DNA of 64,000 nucleotides, taken from NCBI RefSeq assembly GCF_018882405.1, contig NZ_JACVOO010000001.1, positions 1 to 64,000 on the forward strand, in the 5' to 3' direction. This stretch comes from Polynucleobacter sp. 31A-FELB. Its GTDB lineage: Bacteria > Pseudomonadota > Gammaproteobacteria > Burkholderiales > Burkholderiaceae. The position numbers and the translations under genes were made by a program. The notes beneath the pieces are model-generated. The model was not told where the DNA came from and made no database searches. It was given only the letters and a program-made list of their open reading frames with translations. Position 1 is the stretch's first letter, and each line of letters opens with the position of its first letter. This document shows positions 22,754 through 32,038 of the stretch, piece after piece.

Positions 22754-24220
22754 TTAACTGCCCGCGCTACCTGCGCTTGCTTGCTTGAGCGGGTTGATAA
22801 CTTTAACGCCAGCGCTATTACGCCAGTAGCCCATAAAGCCAGCAAATTCGGATTGCGCAGCTAAAGCTTGAATCTGTTGCGCCTGAGCCTTATGTACTTT
22901 GGCATCAACTGCAGGTGGCTGACGAACTTGATCAATACGATAAATCGTAGTGCCAATACCTGGATTAGCAACCGAAACTACAGCCGGTAAGTTATTTGCA
23001 TTAACAGACATAACCTCATCCATTGATGGACCAACCAAGCTGCCGGGCTTATTGCGCGAGATCCAGTTAGGGCTTGCGAAACCAGCGGCATTCTTCGGAT
23101 CTTTTTCAAGTGCGGCTAATTTCTCGCTTGCGGCAGCAATAGCTAACTTCTCTGCGGCACGTTGACTAACTTGACGCTTCACTTCTGCAGCAACATCTTT
23201 GTAAGGCAAAATTTGTGCTGGGTGCAAAATTACTACCCGAGCGGATACAAATACACCCGGCGCCGTTTGTACGGCTTCGGTATTACGCTTATTCTTAAGA
23301 GCCTCATCACCATAAAGAGACTGGATCACTTTAGGATTAGCCAAAGGATGATCTTTGGATACGCCTGGTGCGCCACCACGAGTTACACCCTTCTGGGATT
23401 GAATACTCAGCTTTAATTTATCAGCAGCAGGCTTCAAACTATCAGACTGGTCGTAAGTCATATTCGCAAACTGATCTGCCTTTTCATTAAAGGCTTTGGA
23501 GTCTTCTTTTGGATCTGCCTTAAGAACAATGTACTCAACATCAATGTATTCAGGACGCTCAAATAATTTGGCGTTAGCTTCGTAAAAAGCCTGTAGCTCT
23601 TCAGCAGTTGGATTCACTTTAGACAAATAATCTTTGGCATTGAACTGCAAAGTCTGAACTTGTCTTTCGGTCTCATACAAAGATGAAACAATCTCAGATA
23701 ATTTTGGGCTAGCCAGTTCTGTACGTGCAACTGAGTTAACCAACTGTTGAATTTTTAAGTCAAAGCTTTGACCAGCATAGAACTGCTCTTCGTTCATGCC
23801 ATTGCTTGCCAATAACTGCTTAAAACGTGCATCATCAAATGTGCCATCTTGACGATATAAAGCACGAATCTGAGGAATCTTTTGCAGGCTATTAACAAGC
23901 TCTTGCTTGCCAACTTGCAATCGCAGGTCGCTTACTGCAAATCCTAAGATGCGCTGCTGGAGTAACTCATTCAAAATAGCTTGACGAAACGGCAGGCTTT
24001 GGGCAATTTGCATATTCCCACCGACACGCTCAGCTTGACGCTTGGCAGCCATATCCACTTCTTGCGCAGTAATTGGCTTGCCATTCACCTTAACAATATC
24101 GGTTTCCTTATCCATGAAACTGGAATAGCTAGAAATACCAAACATGGCAAATGAAGGAACGATGAATAACATCAGCACAAGCTGAAGAATCTTTTGGTGC
24201 TTACGTACGGTATCAAACAT
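22754..24220 (-). CDS. ppiD: Periplasmic folding factor PpiD-like (SurA N-terminal domain)
   Basis: The 488-residue protein starts MFDTVRKHQKILQLVLMLFIVPSFAMFGI, given here only as its type: short cytoplasmic start, one transmembrane anchor (about residues 13-32) and periplasmic remainder. A SurA-N-like segment (VNGKPITAQEVDMA) follows, then a parvulin-like region. It is clearly shorter than the 620-residue enterobacterial PpiD, so one domain may be reduced. PpiD binds proteins leaving the Sec translocon. The order tig-clpP-clpX-lon-ppiD is conserved in proteobacteria, here with tRNA-Val between lon and ppiD. Confidence 0.85.
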   Translation of the reverse strand: MFDTVRKHQKILQLVLMLFIVPSFAMFGISSYSSFMDKETDIVKVNGKPITAQEVDMAAKRQAERVGGNMQIAQSLPFRQAILNELLQQRILGFAVSDLRLQVGKQELVNSLQKIPQIRALYRQDGTFDDARFKQLLASNGMNEEQFYAGQSFDLKIQQLVNSVARTELASPKLSEIVSSLYETERQVQTLQFNAKDYLSKVNPTAEELQAFYEANAKLFERPEYIDVEYIVLKADPKEDSKAFNEKADQFANMTYDQSDSLKPAADKLKLSIQSQKGVTRGGAPGVSKDHPLANPKVIQSLYGDEALKNKRNTEAVQTAPGVFVSARVVILHPAQILPYKDVAAEVKRQVSQRAAEKLAIAAASEKLAALEKDPKNAAGFASPNWISRNKPGSLVGPSMDEVMSVNANNLPAVVSVANPGIGTTIYRIDQVRQPPAVDAKVHKAQAQQIQALAAQSEFAGFMGYWRNSAGVKVINPLKQASAGSAGS

Positions 24221-24325
24221 GAATTAATCGCTAGGAAGTGAAGTCAATAATGCGAGTGTACAAGGCAGAAGGTCTAGAGGAACTAGAAAGCCTATAAGAG
24301 GAAAAGCAAATGCGATTTGGGAAAC

Positions 24326-24401
24326 TGGTGGGCGCTGACGGGATCGAACCGCCGACATTCTGCGTGTAAGGCAGACGCTCTACCATCTGAGCTAAGCGCC
24401 C
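24326..24401 (-). tRNA. tRNA-Val (TAC)
   Basis: The 76-base minus-strand cloverleaf starts GGGCGCTTAGCTCAGATGG and ends AGCGCCC-A-CCA. The anticodon loop CTTACAC gives TAC. It lies between lon and ppiD. Confidence 0.96.
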
Positions 24402-24419
24402 CAAATTAATACAGACGAG

Positions 24420-24425
24420 ATTGTA
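24420..24425 (-). promoter_or_regulatory. -10 element of tRNA-Val
   Basis: TACAAT on the minus strand, about 19 bases upstream of the tRNA 5' end, is a good -10. The -35 (TCTCTT, 17 bases upstream) is weak. Three helically phased CTCAAA repeats lie further upstream. Confidence 0.45.
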
Positions 24426-24480
24426 ACCTAGTGCGGGAATAAAAGAGAGATTCTTCATCAAAATGGGCTTAAATAGATCA

Positions 24481-24506
24481 CTCAAATCGACTCAAAATCC
24501 CTCAAA
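24481..24506. repeat. Three phased CTCAAA direct repeats upstream of tRNA-Val
   Basis: CTCAAA starts at 24481, 24491 and 24501, an exact 10-bp period. They lie about 60-85 bases upstream of the tRNA-Val -10, where an upstream activating or bent-DNA element would sit. They may also be chance in AT-rich spacer. Confidence 0.4.
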
Positions 24507-24519
24507 TATCCCCTAGGCA

Positions 24520-26952
24520 TCAATGCTTTAAGGCTTCTCCAGAAGAAATCTTTTCATTAGCTTTGCTAGCTTCAGCAGCCTTTTTAGCCAGCTCTTCTGG
24601 TGTTGGATCCGGTAAAGGAACTGGTTTTCGCTCTAAAGCCAACTCCAGAACTTTATCAATCCAACGGACCGGAACGATTTCAATCGCATTCTTGACGTTA
24701 TCAGGAATATCGATCAAATCTTTGACGTTTTCCTCAGGAATTAAAGCCAGCTTGATACCACCGCGATGCGCTGCCAATAACTTCTCTTTTAGACCGCCAA
24801 TTGGCAATACTTCGCCGCGCAAAGTAATCTCACCAGTCATGGCTACATCAGAGCGAATTGGAATGCCTGTAAACACAGAAACCAAGGCCGTCGTAATGGC
24901 AATACCAGCTGATGGGCCATCCTTTGGCGTCGCGCCGTCTGGGAAGTGAATATGAATATCCTTCTTCTCAAAAGCTTCATCCGCAATTCCCAAAGCTCTC
25001 GCTCTAGAGCGAACCACAGTCTTAGCCGCTTCGACAGACTCCTTCATCACATCGCCAATAGAGCCGGTACGAGTGATAACACCTTTACCTGGCATCACTG
25101 CTGCTTCAATGGTCAATAGATCGCCACCAACCTCAGTCCAAGCCAAACCAGTTACCTGGCCAACTTGATTCTCTTTTGCAGCTAGACCAAAGTCATACAT
25201 CTTCACGGACAGGAACTTCTCTAGATTGTCAGCATTCACAGTGACTGGTGCCGCCTCTTTCTTGAGGAGAAGCAACTTCACCACCTTACGGCAGATTTTG
25301 CTGATTTCACGCTCTAAAGAACGAACACCAGCTTCACGTGTGTAGTAGCGAATCATGCTGCGAACAGCGGATTCCTCAATCTTCAATTCATCTTTCTTGA
25401 GACCATTATTTTTAATCTGTTTAGGGATTAAATAATTGATCGCAATGCTTGTTTTCTCATCCTCCGTGTAACCGGCGAGACGAATGATCTCCAAGCGATC
25501 CAATAAAGGACCAGGAATATTCAATGAGTTAGATGTTGCAACAAACATCACATCGGAGAGATCAAAGTCAACCTCAACATAGTGATCTTGGAATGTGTGA
25601 TTTTGCTCTGGATCTAAAACCTCAAGCAATGCACTTGCAGGATCGCCACGGAAATCCATACCCATCTTATCTACTTCGTCCAAGAGGAATAAAGGATTGC
25701 GAACACCTACCTTAGTAAGGCTAGAGAGAATCTTGCCTGGCATAGAGCCGATGTAGGTACGACGATGACCGCGAATTTCAGACTCATCACGCACGCCACC
25801 CAATGCCATACGAACAAACTTACGGTTTGTTGCACGTGCAATAGATTGACCTAGGGAAGTTTTACCAACACCAGGAGGCCCAACCAAACAAAGGATCGGA
25901 GCTTTAACGCGTTCAACACGTTGTTGAACTGCGAGGTATTCCAGGATGCGTTCTTTCACTTTATCGAGACCGTAGTGATCCTCATCCAATACTTTTTCAG
26001 CATTAGCCAAATCATTATTGATCTTAGTTTTCTTCTTCCATGGAAGCGTAACCAAAGTGTCAATAAAATTACGAATCACGGTTGCTTCAGCAGACATTGG
26101 TGACATGAGTTTGAGTTTCTTCAACTCAGACTCAGCCTTCTTCAAAGCTTCCTTAGGCATGCGAGCAGCCTTAATTTTCTTCTCAAGCTCCTCGAGATCA
26201 GCGCCCTCTTCACCCTCACCCAATTCTTTTTGAATAGCCTTAACTTGTTCGTTCAAGTAGTACTCGCGCTGACTCTTTTCCATCTGACGCTTTACACGCC
26301 CACGAATACGCTTCTCAACTTGCAAAATATCGATTTCGCTTTCGAGATCAGCTAAGAGGCTTTCTAAGCGTTGAACTACATCAGTCATTTCTAATAGACG
26401 CTGTTTCTGTTCGAGCTTGACTGGGAGATGTGCGCAAATCGTATCCGCCAAACGGCTTGGATCATCGATGCCACCCAGTGATGACAGAATCTCTTGAGGA
26501 ACTTTTTTATTCAGTTTTACGTACTGATCAAACTGAGCCATGATGGCGCGACGCAAAGCCTCAGTCTCATGCGCATCTAATGCTGACATTGGGCTTGGGC
26601 TAGCTTCGCAGCAGAAATAGCCTTGGCTATCTTCAACCTGACTTACTTCGGCACGCTGGACGCCCTCAACTAGCACCTTTACGGTGCCGTCGGGCAGCTT
26701 GAGCATTTGCAGAATGTTGGCGATACAACCAACCTCATAGAGGTCCTCTACGCCAGGCTCATCCTTGGCAGCTGTCTTTTGAGCTACTAAAAGTACATTT
26801 TTGCCAGTTTCCATGGCAGCTTCTAGCGCTTTAATTGATTTTGGACGACCCACAAACAAGGGGATGACCATGTGCGGAAACACTACGACGTCCCTTAAAG
26901 GGAGGAGTGGCAGTTGAATAGGTTCAGAGGGTAGTAATAAGTGGCCAGGCAT
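24520..26952 (-). CDS. lon: ATP-dependent protease Lon
   Basis: This 810-residue cytosolic AAA+ protease degrades misfolded and regulatory proteins. Domains in order are the N-terminal substrate domain (LPLLPLRDVVVFPHMVIPLFVGR, partly), a coiled coil, Walker A GPPGVGKTSLGQS, Walker B LFLLDEVDKMG, and the protease domain with catalytic Ser in DGPSAGIA and Lys in GGLKEKLLAA. The frame extends to 27021, but ATG at 26950-26952 has GGAGG eight bases upstream and matches the Lon N-terminus MPGHLLLPSEP. A heat-shock-type promoter is seen at 27045-27072. Confidence 0.98.
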   Translation of the reverse strand: MPGHLLLPSEPIQLPLLPLRDVVVFPHMVIPLFVGRPKSIKALEAAMETGKNVLLVAQKTAAKDEPGVEDLYEVGCIANILQMLKLPDGTVKVLVEGVQRAEVSQVEDSQGYFCCEASPSPMSALDAHETEALRRAIMAQFDQYVKLNKKVPQEILSSLGGIDDPSRLADTICAHLPVKLEQKQRLLEMTDVVQRLESLLADLESEIDILQVEKRIRGRVKRQMEKSQREYYLNEQVKAIQKELGEGEEGADLEELEKKIKAARMPKEALKKAESELKKLKLMSPMSAEATVIRNFIDTLVTLPWKKKTKINNDLANAEKVLDEDHYGLDKVKERILEYLAVQQRVERVKAPILCLVGPPGVGKTSLGQSIARATNRKFVRMALGGVRDESEIRGHRRTYIGSMPGKILSSLTKVGVRNPLFLLDEVDKMGMDFRGDPASALLEVLDPEQNHTFQDHYVEVDFDLSDVMFVATSNSLNIPGPLLDRLEIIRLAGYTEDEKTSIAINYLIPKQIKNNGLKKDELKIEESAVRSMIRYYTREAGVRSLEREISKICRKVVKLLLLKKEAAPVTVNADNLEKFLSVKMYDFGLAAKENQVGQVTGLAWTEVGGDLLTIEAAVMPGKGVITRTGSIGDVMKESVEAAKTVVRSRARALGIADEAFEKKDIHIHFPDGATPKDGPSAGIAITTALVSVFTGIPIRSDVAMTGEITLRGEVLPIGGLKEKLLAAHRGGIKLALIPEENVKDLIDIPDNVKNAIEIVPVRWIDKVLELALERKPVPLPDPTPEELAKKAAEASKANEKISSGEALKH

Positions 26953-27044
26953 GGGGCAATTCCTCCAAAATAGTCGTTCCGTAAAAATCTCTAAAAATGC
27001 CGTACTACTAGATACGGACATTATTTAGGAATAGGATACTACCT

Positions 27045-27072
27045 ATATGGGTGCCACCAAGTGAAAAACAAG
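27045..27072 (-). promoter_or_regulatory. Sigma-32-type heat-shock promoter of lon
   Basis: On the minus strand CTTGTTT (27072-27066) and CCCATAT (27051-27045) are 14 bases apart, close to the sigma-32 consensus CTTGAAA-N11-16-CCCATnT. The start of transcription would lie about 85 bases before the lon ATG and inside the clpX-lon spacer. Confidence 0.65.
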
Positions 27073-27130
27073 GGGTAAATATGCAAAAAGTGAGCGAAAA
27101 CCCTGTGAAAACAGCAAAAAATAGCAAAAA

Positions 27131-28492
27131 TTAGGCTTTTTTGCTCATTTCCGTGGATTCATCACCCTGCTTGTAGACCAAAATGGGCTTTCCGCCCTCA
27201 GCGATGGTATTTTCATCGATGACCACCTTTTGAACATTCTTCAAAGATGGCAGGTCATACATTACATCCATGAGGGATCCCTCAAGAATAGAGCGCAGGC
27301 CGCGTGCACCGGTTTTACGTGCAATAGCCTTCTTGGCGATAGCTGACAATGCTGCTGGGCGAACTTCAAGCTCAGAGCCTTCCATCGTTAATAACGCATG
27401 ATATTGCTTAACCAAGGCATTTTTAGGTTCAGTCAGAATCTGAATTAATGCAGTTTCATCCAATTGAGCCAAAGTCGCCACAACCGGCAAACGACCAATC
27501 AACTCAGGAATAAGACCAAACTTGATTAAATCTTCAGGCTCCACTTCGATTAAGAGGTCGCTAACACCGCGATCATCTTTACCTGGAACCGTGGCATTAA
27601 ATCCAATGCCTGTCTTCGCAGTGCGCTGCTGAATGACCTTCTCGAGACCGTCAAATGCACCGCCGCAGATAAATAGGATATTAGTCGTATCAACTTGCAA
27701 GAAATCTTGGTTTGGATGCTTGCGTCCACCTTGAGGCGGTACAGAAGCCATCGTGCCTTCAACCAGCTTTAACAAGGCTTGCTGAACGCCTTCACCCGAC
27801 ACATCACGGGTAATAGACGGGTTATCTGACTTACGGGAGATCTTATCGATCTCATCGATGTACACAATGCCACGCTGTGCTTTTTCTACGTTGTAGTCGC
27901 AAGCTTGCAATAATTTTTGAATAATGTTTTCTACATCTTCACCAACATAACCCGCTTCAGTCAGCGTCGTTGCATCAGCCATTACAAATGGAACGTCCAA
28001 CATGCGCGCTAAGGTTTGCGCCAACAATGTTTTACCCGAGCCAGTTGGGCCGATCAGCAAAATATTACTTTTTGCTAATTCAACACCGTCAACCATGGCT
28101 TTGGCAGGAGTCTTGGATTCCTTTTTGTCGGCAACATCAACAGGCTTGCCGTCTTTATCAAGCTTCTCTTTTTTTGGTTTTGGCAAATACTGTAAACGCT
28201 TGTAGTGGTTGTAAACCGCTACAGCCAAAGTCTTCTTCGCATGGTCTTGACCAATCACATACTGGTCTAAGTTCTCACGGATCTGGTGTGGTGTTGGTAA
28301 AGCGTCATCACCCTCACCTTTAGGAAGCTTAGCAAGCTCTTCTTGAATGACGTCGGTGCATAAGTCGATACACTCATCGCAAATAAATACAGAAGGTCCA
28401 GCAATCAGTTTCCTTACTTCATGCTGACTCTTGCCACAGAAAGAGCAGTACAGAACTTTATCTGCACTATTGGTAGTATTTTTATCGCTCAA
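27131..28492 (-). CDS. clpX: ClpX, ATPase subunit of the ClpXP protease
   Basis: This 453-residue AAA+ unfoldase recognises tagged substrates and feeds them to ClpP. The N-terminal zinc-binding domain shows CSFCGK and CDECIDLC. Walker A is [12 protein letters not shown], Walker [11 protein letters not shown], and the ClpP-binding IGF-type loop appears as TGIGFNA. Sensor 2 is in [18 protein letters not shown]. The gene lies 24 bases after clpP. A roughly 30-residue acidic/lysine-rich insertion (about residues 100-125) follows the zinc domain. Confidence 0.98.
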   Translation of the reverse strand: MSDKNTTNSADKVLYCSFCGKSQHEVRKLIAGPSVFICDECIDLCTDVIQEELAKLPKGEGDDALPTPHQIRENLDQYVIGQDHAKKTLAVAVYNHYKRLQYLPKPKKEKLDKDGKPVDVADKKESKTPAKAMVDGVELAKSNILLIGPTGSGKTLLAQTLARMLDVPFVMADATTLTEAGYVGEDVENIIQKLLQACDYNVEKAQRGIVYIDEIDKISRKSDNPSITRDVSGEGVQQALLKLVEGTMASVPPQGGRKHPNQDFLQVDTTNILFICGGAFDGLEKVIQQRTAKTGIGFNATVPGKDDRGVSDLLIEVEPEDLIKFGLIPELIGRLPVVATLAQLDETALIQILTEPKNALVKQYHALLTMEGSELEVRPAALSAIAKKAIARKTGARGLRSILEGSLMDVMYDLPSLKNVQKVVIDENTIAEGGKPILVYKQGDESTEMSKKA

Positions 28493-28516
28493 AGTAGATA
28501 TCTAAAAATGAATATA

Positions 28517-29146
28517 TTAAGGACGCTTATCGATCACTTTATCGATCAAACCATACTCTTGAGCCTGATCTGCAGACATAAAGTTATCGCGATCAGTGTC
28601 CTTGGCAATCGTTTCAATCGATTGACCAGTGCGATCCGCCAAAATCTTGTTCAAGCGTTCACGTAAATAGAGAATCTCACGGGCTTGGATTTCAATATCA
28701 GAAGCTTGGCCACGTGCGCCACCTAATGGCTGATGAATCATCACACGTGAATTAGGCAATGCATAACGCTTACCTTTCTCACCAGCACATAACAAGAATG
28801 CACCCATACTTGCAGCCATACCCATGCACAAAGTGCTGACGTGTGGTTTGATGAATTGCATCGTATCGTAGATTGCTAGACCAGCAGAAACAGAGCCGCC
28901 AGGAGAGTTGATGTACAGAGAAATTTCTTTGTCTGGGTTTTCACTCTCAAGGAATAGCAACTGAGCAATCACCAAGTTTGCAGTTTGATCATTTACTTCG
29001 CCAACTAAGAAAACTACACGTTCTCTGAGTAAGCGAGAGTAAATGTCATAGGCTCTCTCACCTCGACCAGAGGTTTCAATCACCATTGGAACTAAACCCA
29101 AACCTTTGGGCTCTAAATTCTCAGACTGGAAATGATTCTGGTTCAT
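28517..29146 (-). CDS. clpP: ClpP, proteolytic subunit of ClpXP/ClpAP
   Basis: The 209-residue serine protease forms the double-heptamer chamber. The catalytic Ser is in [13 protein letters not shown], His in [13 protein letters not shown] and Asp in [24 protein letters not shown] is the conserved oxyanion region. It lies between tig and clpX with short gaps of about 25 bases, indicating an operon. Confidence 0.98.
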   Translation of the reverse strand: MNQNHFQSENLEPKGLGLVPMVIETSGRGERAYDIYSRLLRERVVFLVGEVNDQTANLVIAQLLFLESENPDKEISLYINSPGGSVSAGLAIYDTMQFIKPHVSTLCMGMAASMGAFLLCAGEKGKRYALPNSRVMIHQPLGGARGQASDIEIQAREILYLRERLNKILADRTGQSIETIAKDTDRDNFMSADQAQEYGLIDKVIDKRP

Positions 29147-29172
29147 GTGATCAGGCCTTTATTAATGAATAC

Positions 29173-30510
29173 TTAGTTGAGCTTGCTGAGTTCTTCGAAG
29201 GTAACTGCTTTATCGATCACTTTAGCTTGCGAAGTGAAAAACTTAATCATGTTATCTTCCAGCACCAAGTTCTCGATATCTTTGAGGCGGCTTGGATTGC
29301 TATAGAACCAACGCACTACTTCTTTAGGATCTTCGTATGTGGCAGCTTGCTCATCAATTTCAGCTTTGATTTGATCTGCAGTGGCAGCCAAGTTTTGCTG
29401 CTTTACCAAGTCGCTCAAAATCAAACCGAGGCGAACACGCTTGAGAGCTTGCTCAGCAAACATTTCAGCAGGAATTGGTGCGTCTTTCGCATTCGGAATG
29501 CCACGCTGCATCAAGTCTTGACGTGCTGACTCAACTAAACGCTCTTGCTCTTGAGCAACCAAAGATTTTGGTGCGTCAAGTTCGCAAAGGCTATTGAGCT
29601 TCTCCATTACTTCACCTTTTAACAGGGAAGTAATACGACGCTTTGTTTCACGATCCAAATTCTCTTTAACTTCTTCACGCATTTTGGCAACGCCACCTTC
29701 GGTAACGCCCAAAGACAATGCAAAAGCATCATCAACTGCTGGTAGATGAGCCCAATTAACTGACTTAACAGTGATGGTGAAATCTGCAGTCTTACCAGCA
29801 ACATCTTTACCGTGGTAATCCGCTGGGAAGCTTAATGGGAAAGTCTTGCTTTCACCTGCTTTGAGGCCCAATGTTGCAGCTTCAAATTCTGGGAGCATAC
29901 GGCCTTCACCAAGAACGTATTCAAAGTTTTCAGCTTTACCGCCAGCAAATTCAACGCCATCGATTTTGCCAACGAAGTCGATAACAACCTGGTCACCAGC
30001 TTGAGCGGCTGTGTTTGCACCGCCATCACCATGAGCACCAGCTACGCCGCGTGGATGGTAATGAACTTGCTGCTTGCGCAATACATCTAATGCGCGATCA
30101 ATTTCTGCATCCGAAATATCGGTTGTGTACTTAGTCACTTCTGCTTTGCTGAAGTCACCAATCTTTACTTCCGGCAACACTTCAAAGTAAGCATCGAACA
30201 CAATTTTGTCTGCGTCTAATTCAGATTTTGGGTCAAGGCGTGGTTGTCCAGCCAAAAGGATTTTTTCTTTTTGGGCTAAGTCATAGAACAGCTCAGAAGC
30301 TTTATCGAACTGAAGCTCGAAATCCACTTGCATGCCGTATTGCTTTTCAACCATGCTCTTAGGCACTTTGCCTGGACGGAAGCCTGGGGCTTTCATGGTC
30401 TTACCCAATTTAGCCAAACGGTCTTCTCTTGCCTTAGCCAAATCGGCACGAGCGAACTCTAAGGTCACTTTGCGGTCTAACTGACCTAAATTTTCTATCT
30501 GCACAGCCAT
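29173..30510 (-). CDS. tig: Trigger factor
   Basis: This ribosome-bound chaperone and prolyl isomerase has 445 residues. The ribosome-docking signature is present as GFRPGKVPKSMVEKQYG, followed by the FKBP-like PPIase domain (GDQVVIDFVGKIDGVEFAGG) and the helical C-terminal arms. It has an insertion GAHGDGGANTAAQ before the PPIase domain. It is the first gene of tig-clpP-clpX-lon and follows tRNA-Leu. Confidence 0.97.
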   Translation of the reverse strand: MAVQIENLGQLDRKVTLEFARADLAKAREDRLAKLGKTMKAPGFRPGKVPKSMVEKQYGMQVDFELQFDKASELFYDLAQKEKILLAGQPRLDPKSELDADKIVFDAYFEVLPEVKIGDFSKAEVTKYTTDISDAEIDRALDVLRKQQVHYHPRGVAGAHGDGGANTAAQAGDQVVIDFVGKIDGVEFAGGKAENFEYVLGEGRMLPEFEAATLGLKAGESKTFPLSFPADYHGKDVAGKTADFTITVKSVNWAHLPAVDDAFALSLGVTEGGVAKMREEVKENLDRETKRRITSLLKGEVMEKLNSLCELDAPKSLVAQEQERLVESARQDLMQRGIPNAKDAPIPAEMFAEQALKRVRLGLILSDLVKQQNLAATADQIKAEIDEQAATYEDPKEVVRWFYSNPSRLKDIENLVLEDNMIKFFTSQAKVIDKAVTFEELSKLN

Positions 30511-30566
30511 TCTCGTCTCTTAATTGAAAATCGGATATGTGAAGCCCAAGCCAAGTAGCTATCTTG

Positions 30567-30653
30567 TGGTGCGAGGAGGGGGACTCGAACCCCCACACCA
30601 TTGCTGGCGTCAGGACCTAAACCTGGTGCGTCTACCAATTTCGCCATCCTCGC
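30567..30653 (-). tRNA. tRNA-Leu (TAG)
   Basis: This 87-base class II tRNA on the minus strand starts GCGAGGATGGCGAAATTGG and ends TCCTCGC-A-CCA. The anticodon loop TTTAGGT gives TAG, and a long variable arm (CGCCAGCAATGGTG region) is present. It lies between ispF and tig. Confidence 0.95.
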
Positions 30654-30734
30654 GCGAATTCCGCAAACACTACCGAGCTGAAGCTTCACTCTAAAGACCG
30701 TAATTCTACAATGCTTAGCGGTTTTGGAGGATAT

Positions 30735-31238
30735 TTAGGCCTTGTAGAGCAAAGCCACCGCATGGACTGCAATGCCCTCGCCTCTGCCTAAGTGCCCAAG
30801 GGATTCATTGGTTTTGGCCTTTAGGTTGACATGGCTTGGCGTGACAGCCAAATCTACTGCGATATTACGAACCATATCTGGCAAAAAAGTGGCTAATTTG
30901 GGTTTTTGGCAAATAATCGTCGCATCGACGTTACCAACTTGAAACCCCGCTGCCTGAACCTTCTGAAGAGCCGCTCTGAGCAAAATTCGGCTATCCATAT
31001 CCTTAAACTGGGGATCAGTATCTGGAAATAGCTGGCCAATGTCATTCAATCCAGCAGCGCCTAGCAATGCATCTGTTAATGCATGTAGCAAGGCATCCGC
31101 ATCCGAATGCCCCAGTAGGCCTTTATCACTAGGGACATGAACACCGCCCAATATCAACTTACGATCCGCAACTAAGGCATGAACGTCATAACCTTGACCA
31201 ATACGAAACTGGGGGATGTGAGGAGTGTTTGAAGTCAT
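30735..31238 (-). CDS. ispF: 2-C-methyl-D-erythritol 2,4-cyclodiphosphate synthase
   Basis: This 167-residue MEP-pathway enzyme cyclises CDP-ME 2-phosphate to MEcPP. The zinc ligands are seen in GQGYDVHAL (Asp, His) and [21 protein letters not shown] (His). The C-terminal [19 protein letters not shown] is the conserved substrate loop. It follows ispD by about 27 bases, and the pair is often adjacent or fused in bacteria. Confidence 0.96.
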   Translation of the reverse strand: MTSNTPHIPQFRIGQGYDVHALVADRKLILGGVHVPSDKGLLGHSDADALLHALTDALLGAAGLNDIGQLFPDTDPQFKDMDSRILLRAALQKVQAAGFQVGNVDATIICQKPKLATFLPDMVRNIAVDLAVTPSHVNLKAKTNESLGHLGRGEGIAVHAVALLYKA

Positions 31239-31265
31239 TGAGTTGTCGTTATAGATTCTGAGATC

Positions 31266-32015
31266 TTATTGGCAGGAGGCCTGCAAGATGGTTTGCATCA
31301 AATCCCAATCTGCTGGGTGAGTCACCTTGAAGTTGCGAGTAGCTCCCTCTATCAATAATGGGCTAGAGCCTGAGAGCTCCATTGCACTTGCCTCATCGGT
31401 AATATCGGCCTCTAGTCGTATGCCCTCCTCAATTGCATCATGCAGGCGTTTTAGACCAAACATCTGTGGTGTTTGTGCCTGCCAAAGATGATCTCGAGAA
31501 ATTGTCTTCATTGCCCTATTGGGATTGCCTGCAATTGCGGAATTGGCATCAGCCATTTTTAAGGTATCCGCTAAGGGCATTGCCAAGAGGCCACCCTCAC
31601 CAGCTTGAGTGACGGCACGAATCAGTTTTTGAATCAGCTCGGGGGAAATTCCAGGTCGGGCGGCGTCATGAACTAGCACCCAATCAGTCTCCGGAATGCC
31701 CGCCTTAAGCATGGCTGCCAGAGTATTTCTGACGGTTTCTTGACGAGTTGGGCCGCCGCTGGGAAGAAATTGAATGGAGGTAGACTTGCTGGAAAGTGAG
31801 CTCAGAATAGGATTGTCGATAAAGCCGGGGCTAACACCTACCCAAATAGAGGCAATCTCTGGGGTGGCAGCAAAGGCTTCCAAGGCATAGGCCAGCATTG
31901 GTTTGCCCGCCAATTCCTGAAACTGCTTTGGCAAAATTCCACCAAGTCTAGATCCTGTTCCAGCCGTAGGTAACAAGGTGTGACATTGGGGTGAAGATTG
32001 ATTTCCCGGGTGCAT
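31266..32015 (-). CDS. ispD: 2-C-methyl-D-erythritol 4-phosphate cytidylyltransferase
   Basis: The enzyme joins MEP and CTP to CDP-ME, the third step of the MEP pathway. The CTP-binding LLPTAGTGSRLGGILPKQF and the Arg-rich DWVLVHDAARPGI and AQTPQMF blocks are visible. The frame opens at 32078 but that part overlaps the divergent mfd gene. I chose ATG at 32013-32015, giving 249 residues; M at 32051 is an alternative. ispD and mfd starts are only 23 bases apart. Confidence 0.92.
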   Translation of the reverse strand: MHPGNQSSPQCHTLLPTAGTGSRLGGILPKQFQELAGKPMLAYALEAFAATPEIASIWVGVSPGFIDNPILSSLSSKSTSIQFLPSGGPTRQETVRNTLAAMLKAGIPETDWVLVHDAARPGISPELIQKLIRAVTQAGEGGLLAMPLADTLKMADANSAIAGNPNRAMKTISRDHLWQAQTPQMFGLKRLHDAIEEGIRLEADITDEASAMELSGSSPLLIEGATRNFKVTHPADWDLMQTILQASCQ

Positions 32016-32024
32016 ACCTGATTC

Positions 32025-32030
32025 TATAAT
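32025..32030 (+). promoter_or_regulatory. Canonical -10 element close to the mfd start
   Basis: TATAAT sits 8 bases before the mfd ATG, so transcription would begin within a base or two of the start codon. No clear -35 lies at the proper distance, and no Shine-Dalgarno is seen. A leaderless mfd mRNA is possible. Confidence 0.35.
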
Positions 32031-32038
32031 GAGCGCAG

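Noticed and set aside
24231-24485. Minus-strand ORF of 84 residues over tRNA-Val
   Set aside because: It contains the tRNA-Val gene (LAQMVERLPYTQNVGGSIP reading) and has no homology expected of a protein.
26953-27021. N-terminal extension of lon
   Set aside because: The ATG at 26952 has a strong ribosome site and the known N-terminus of Lon.
30495-30689. Minus-strand ORF over tRNA-Leu
   Set aside because: The AKLVDAPGLGPDASNGVG reading is tRNA-Leu translated; no protein gene.
30660-30720. Promoter of tRNA-Leu
   Set aside because: Only weak -35/-10 candidates are seen; not enough to report.
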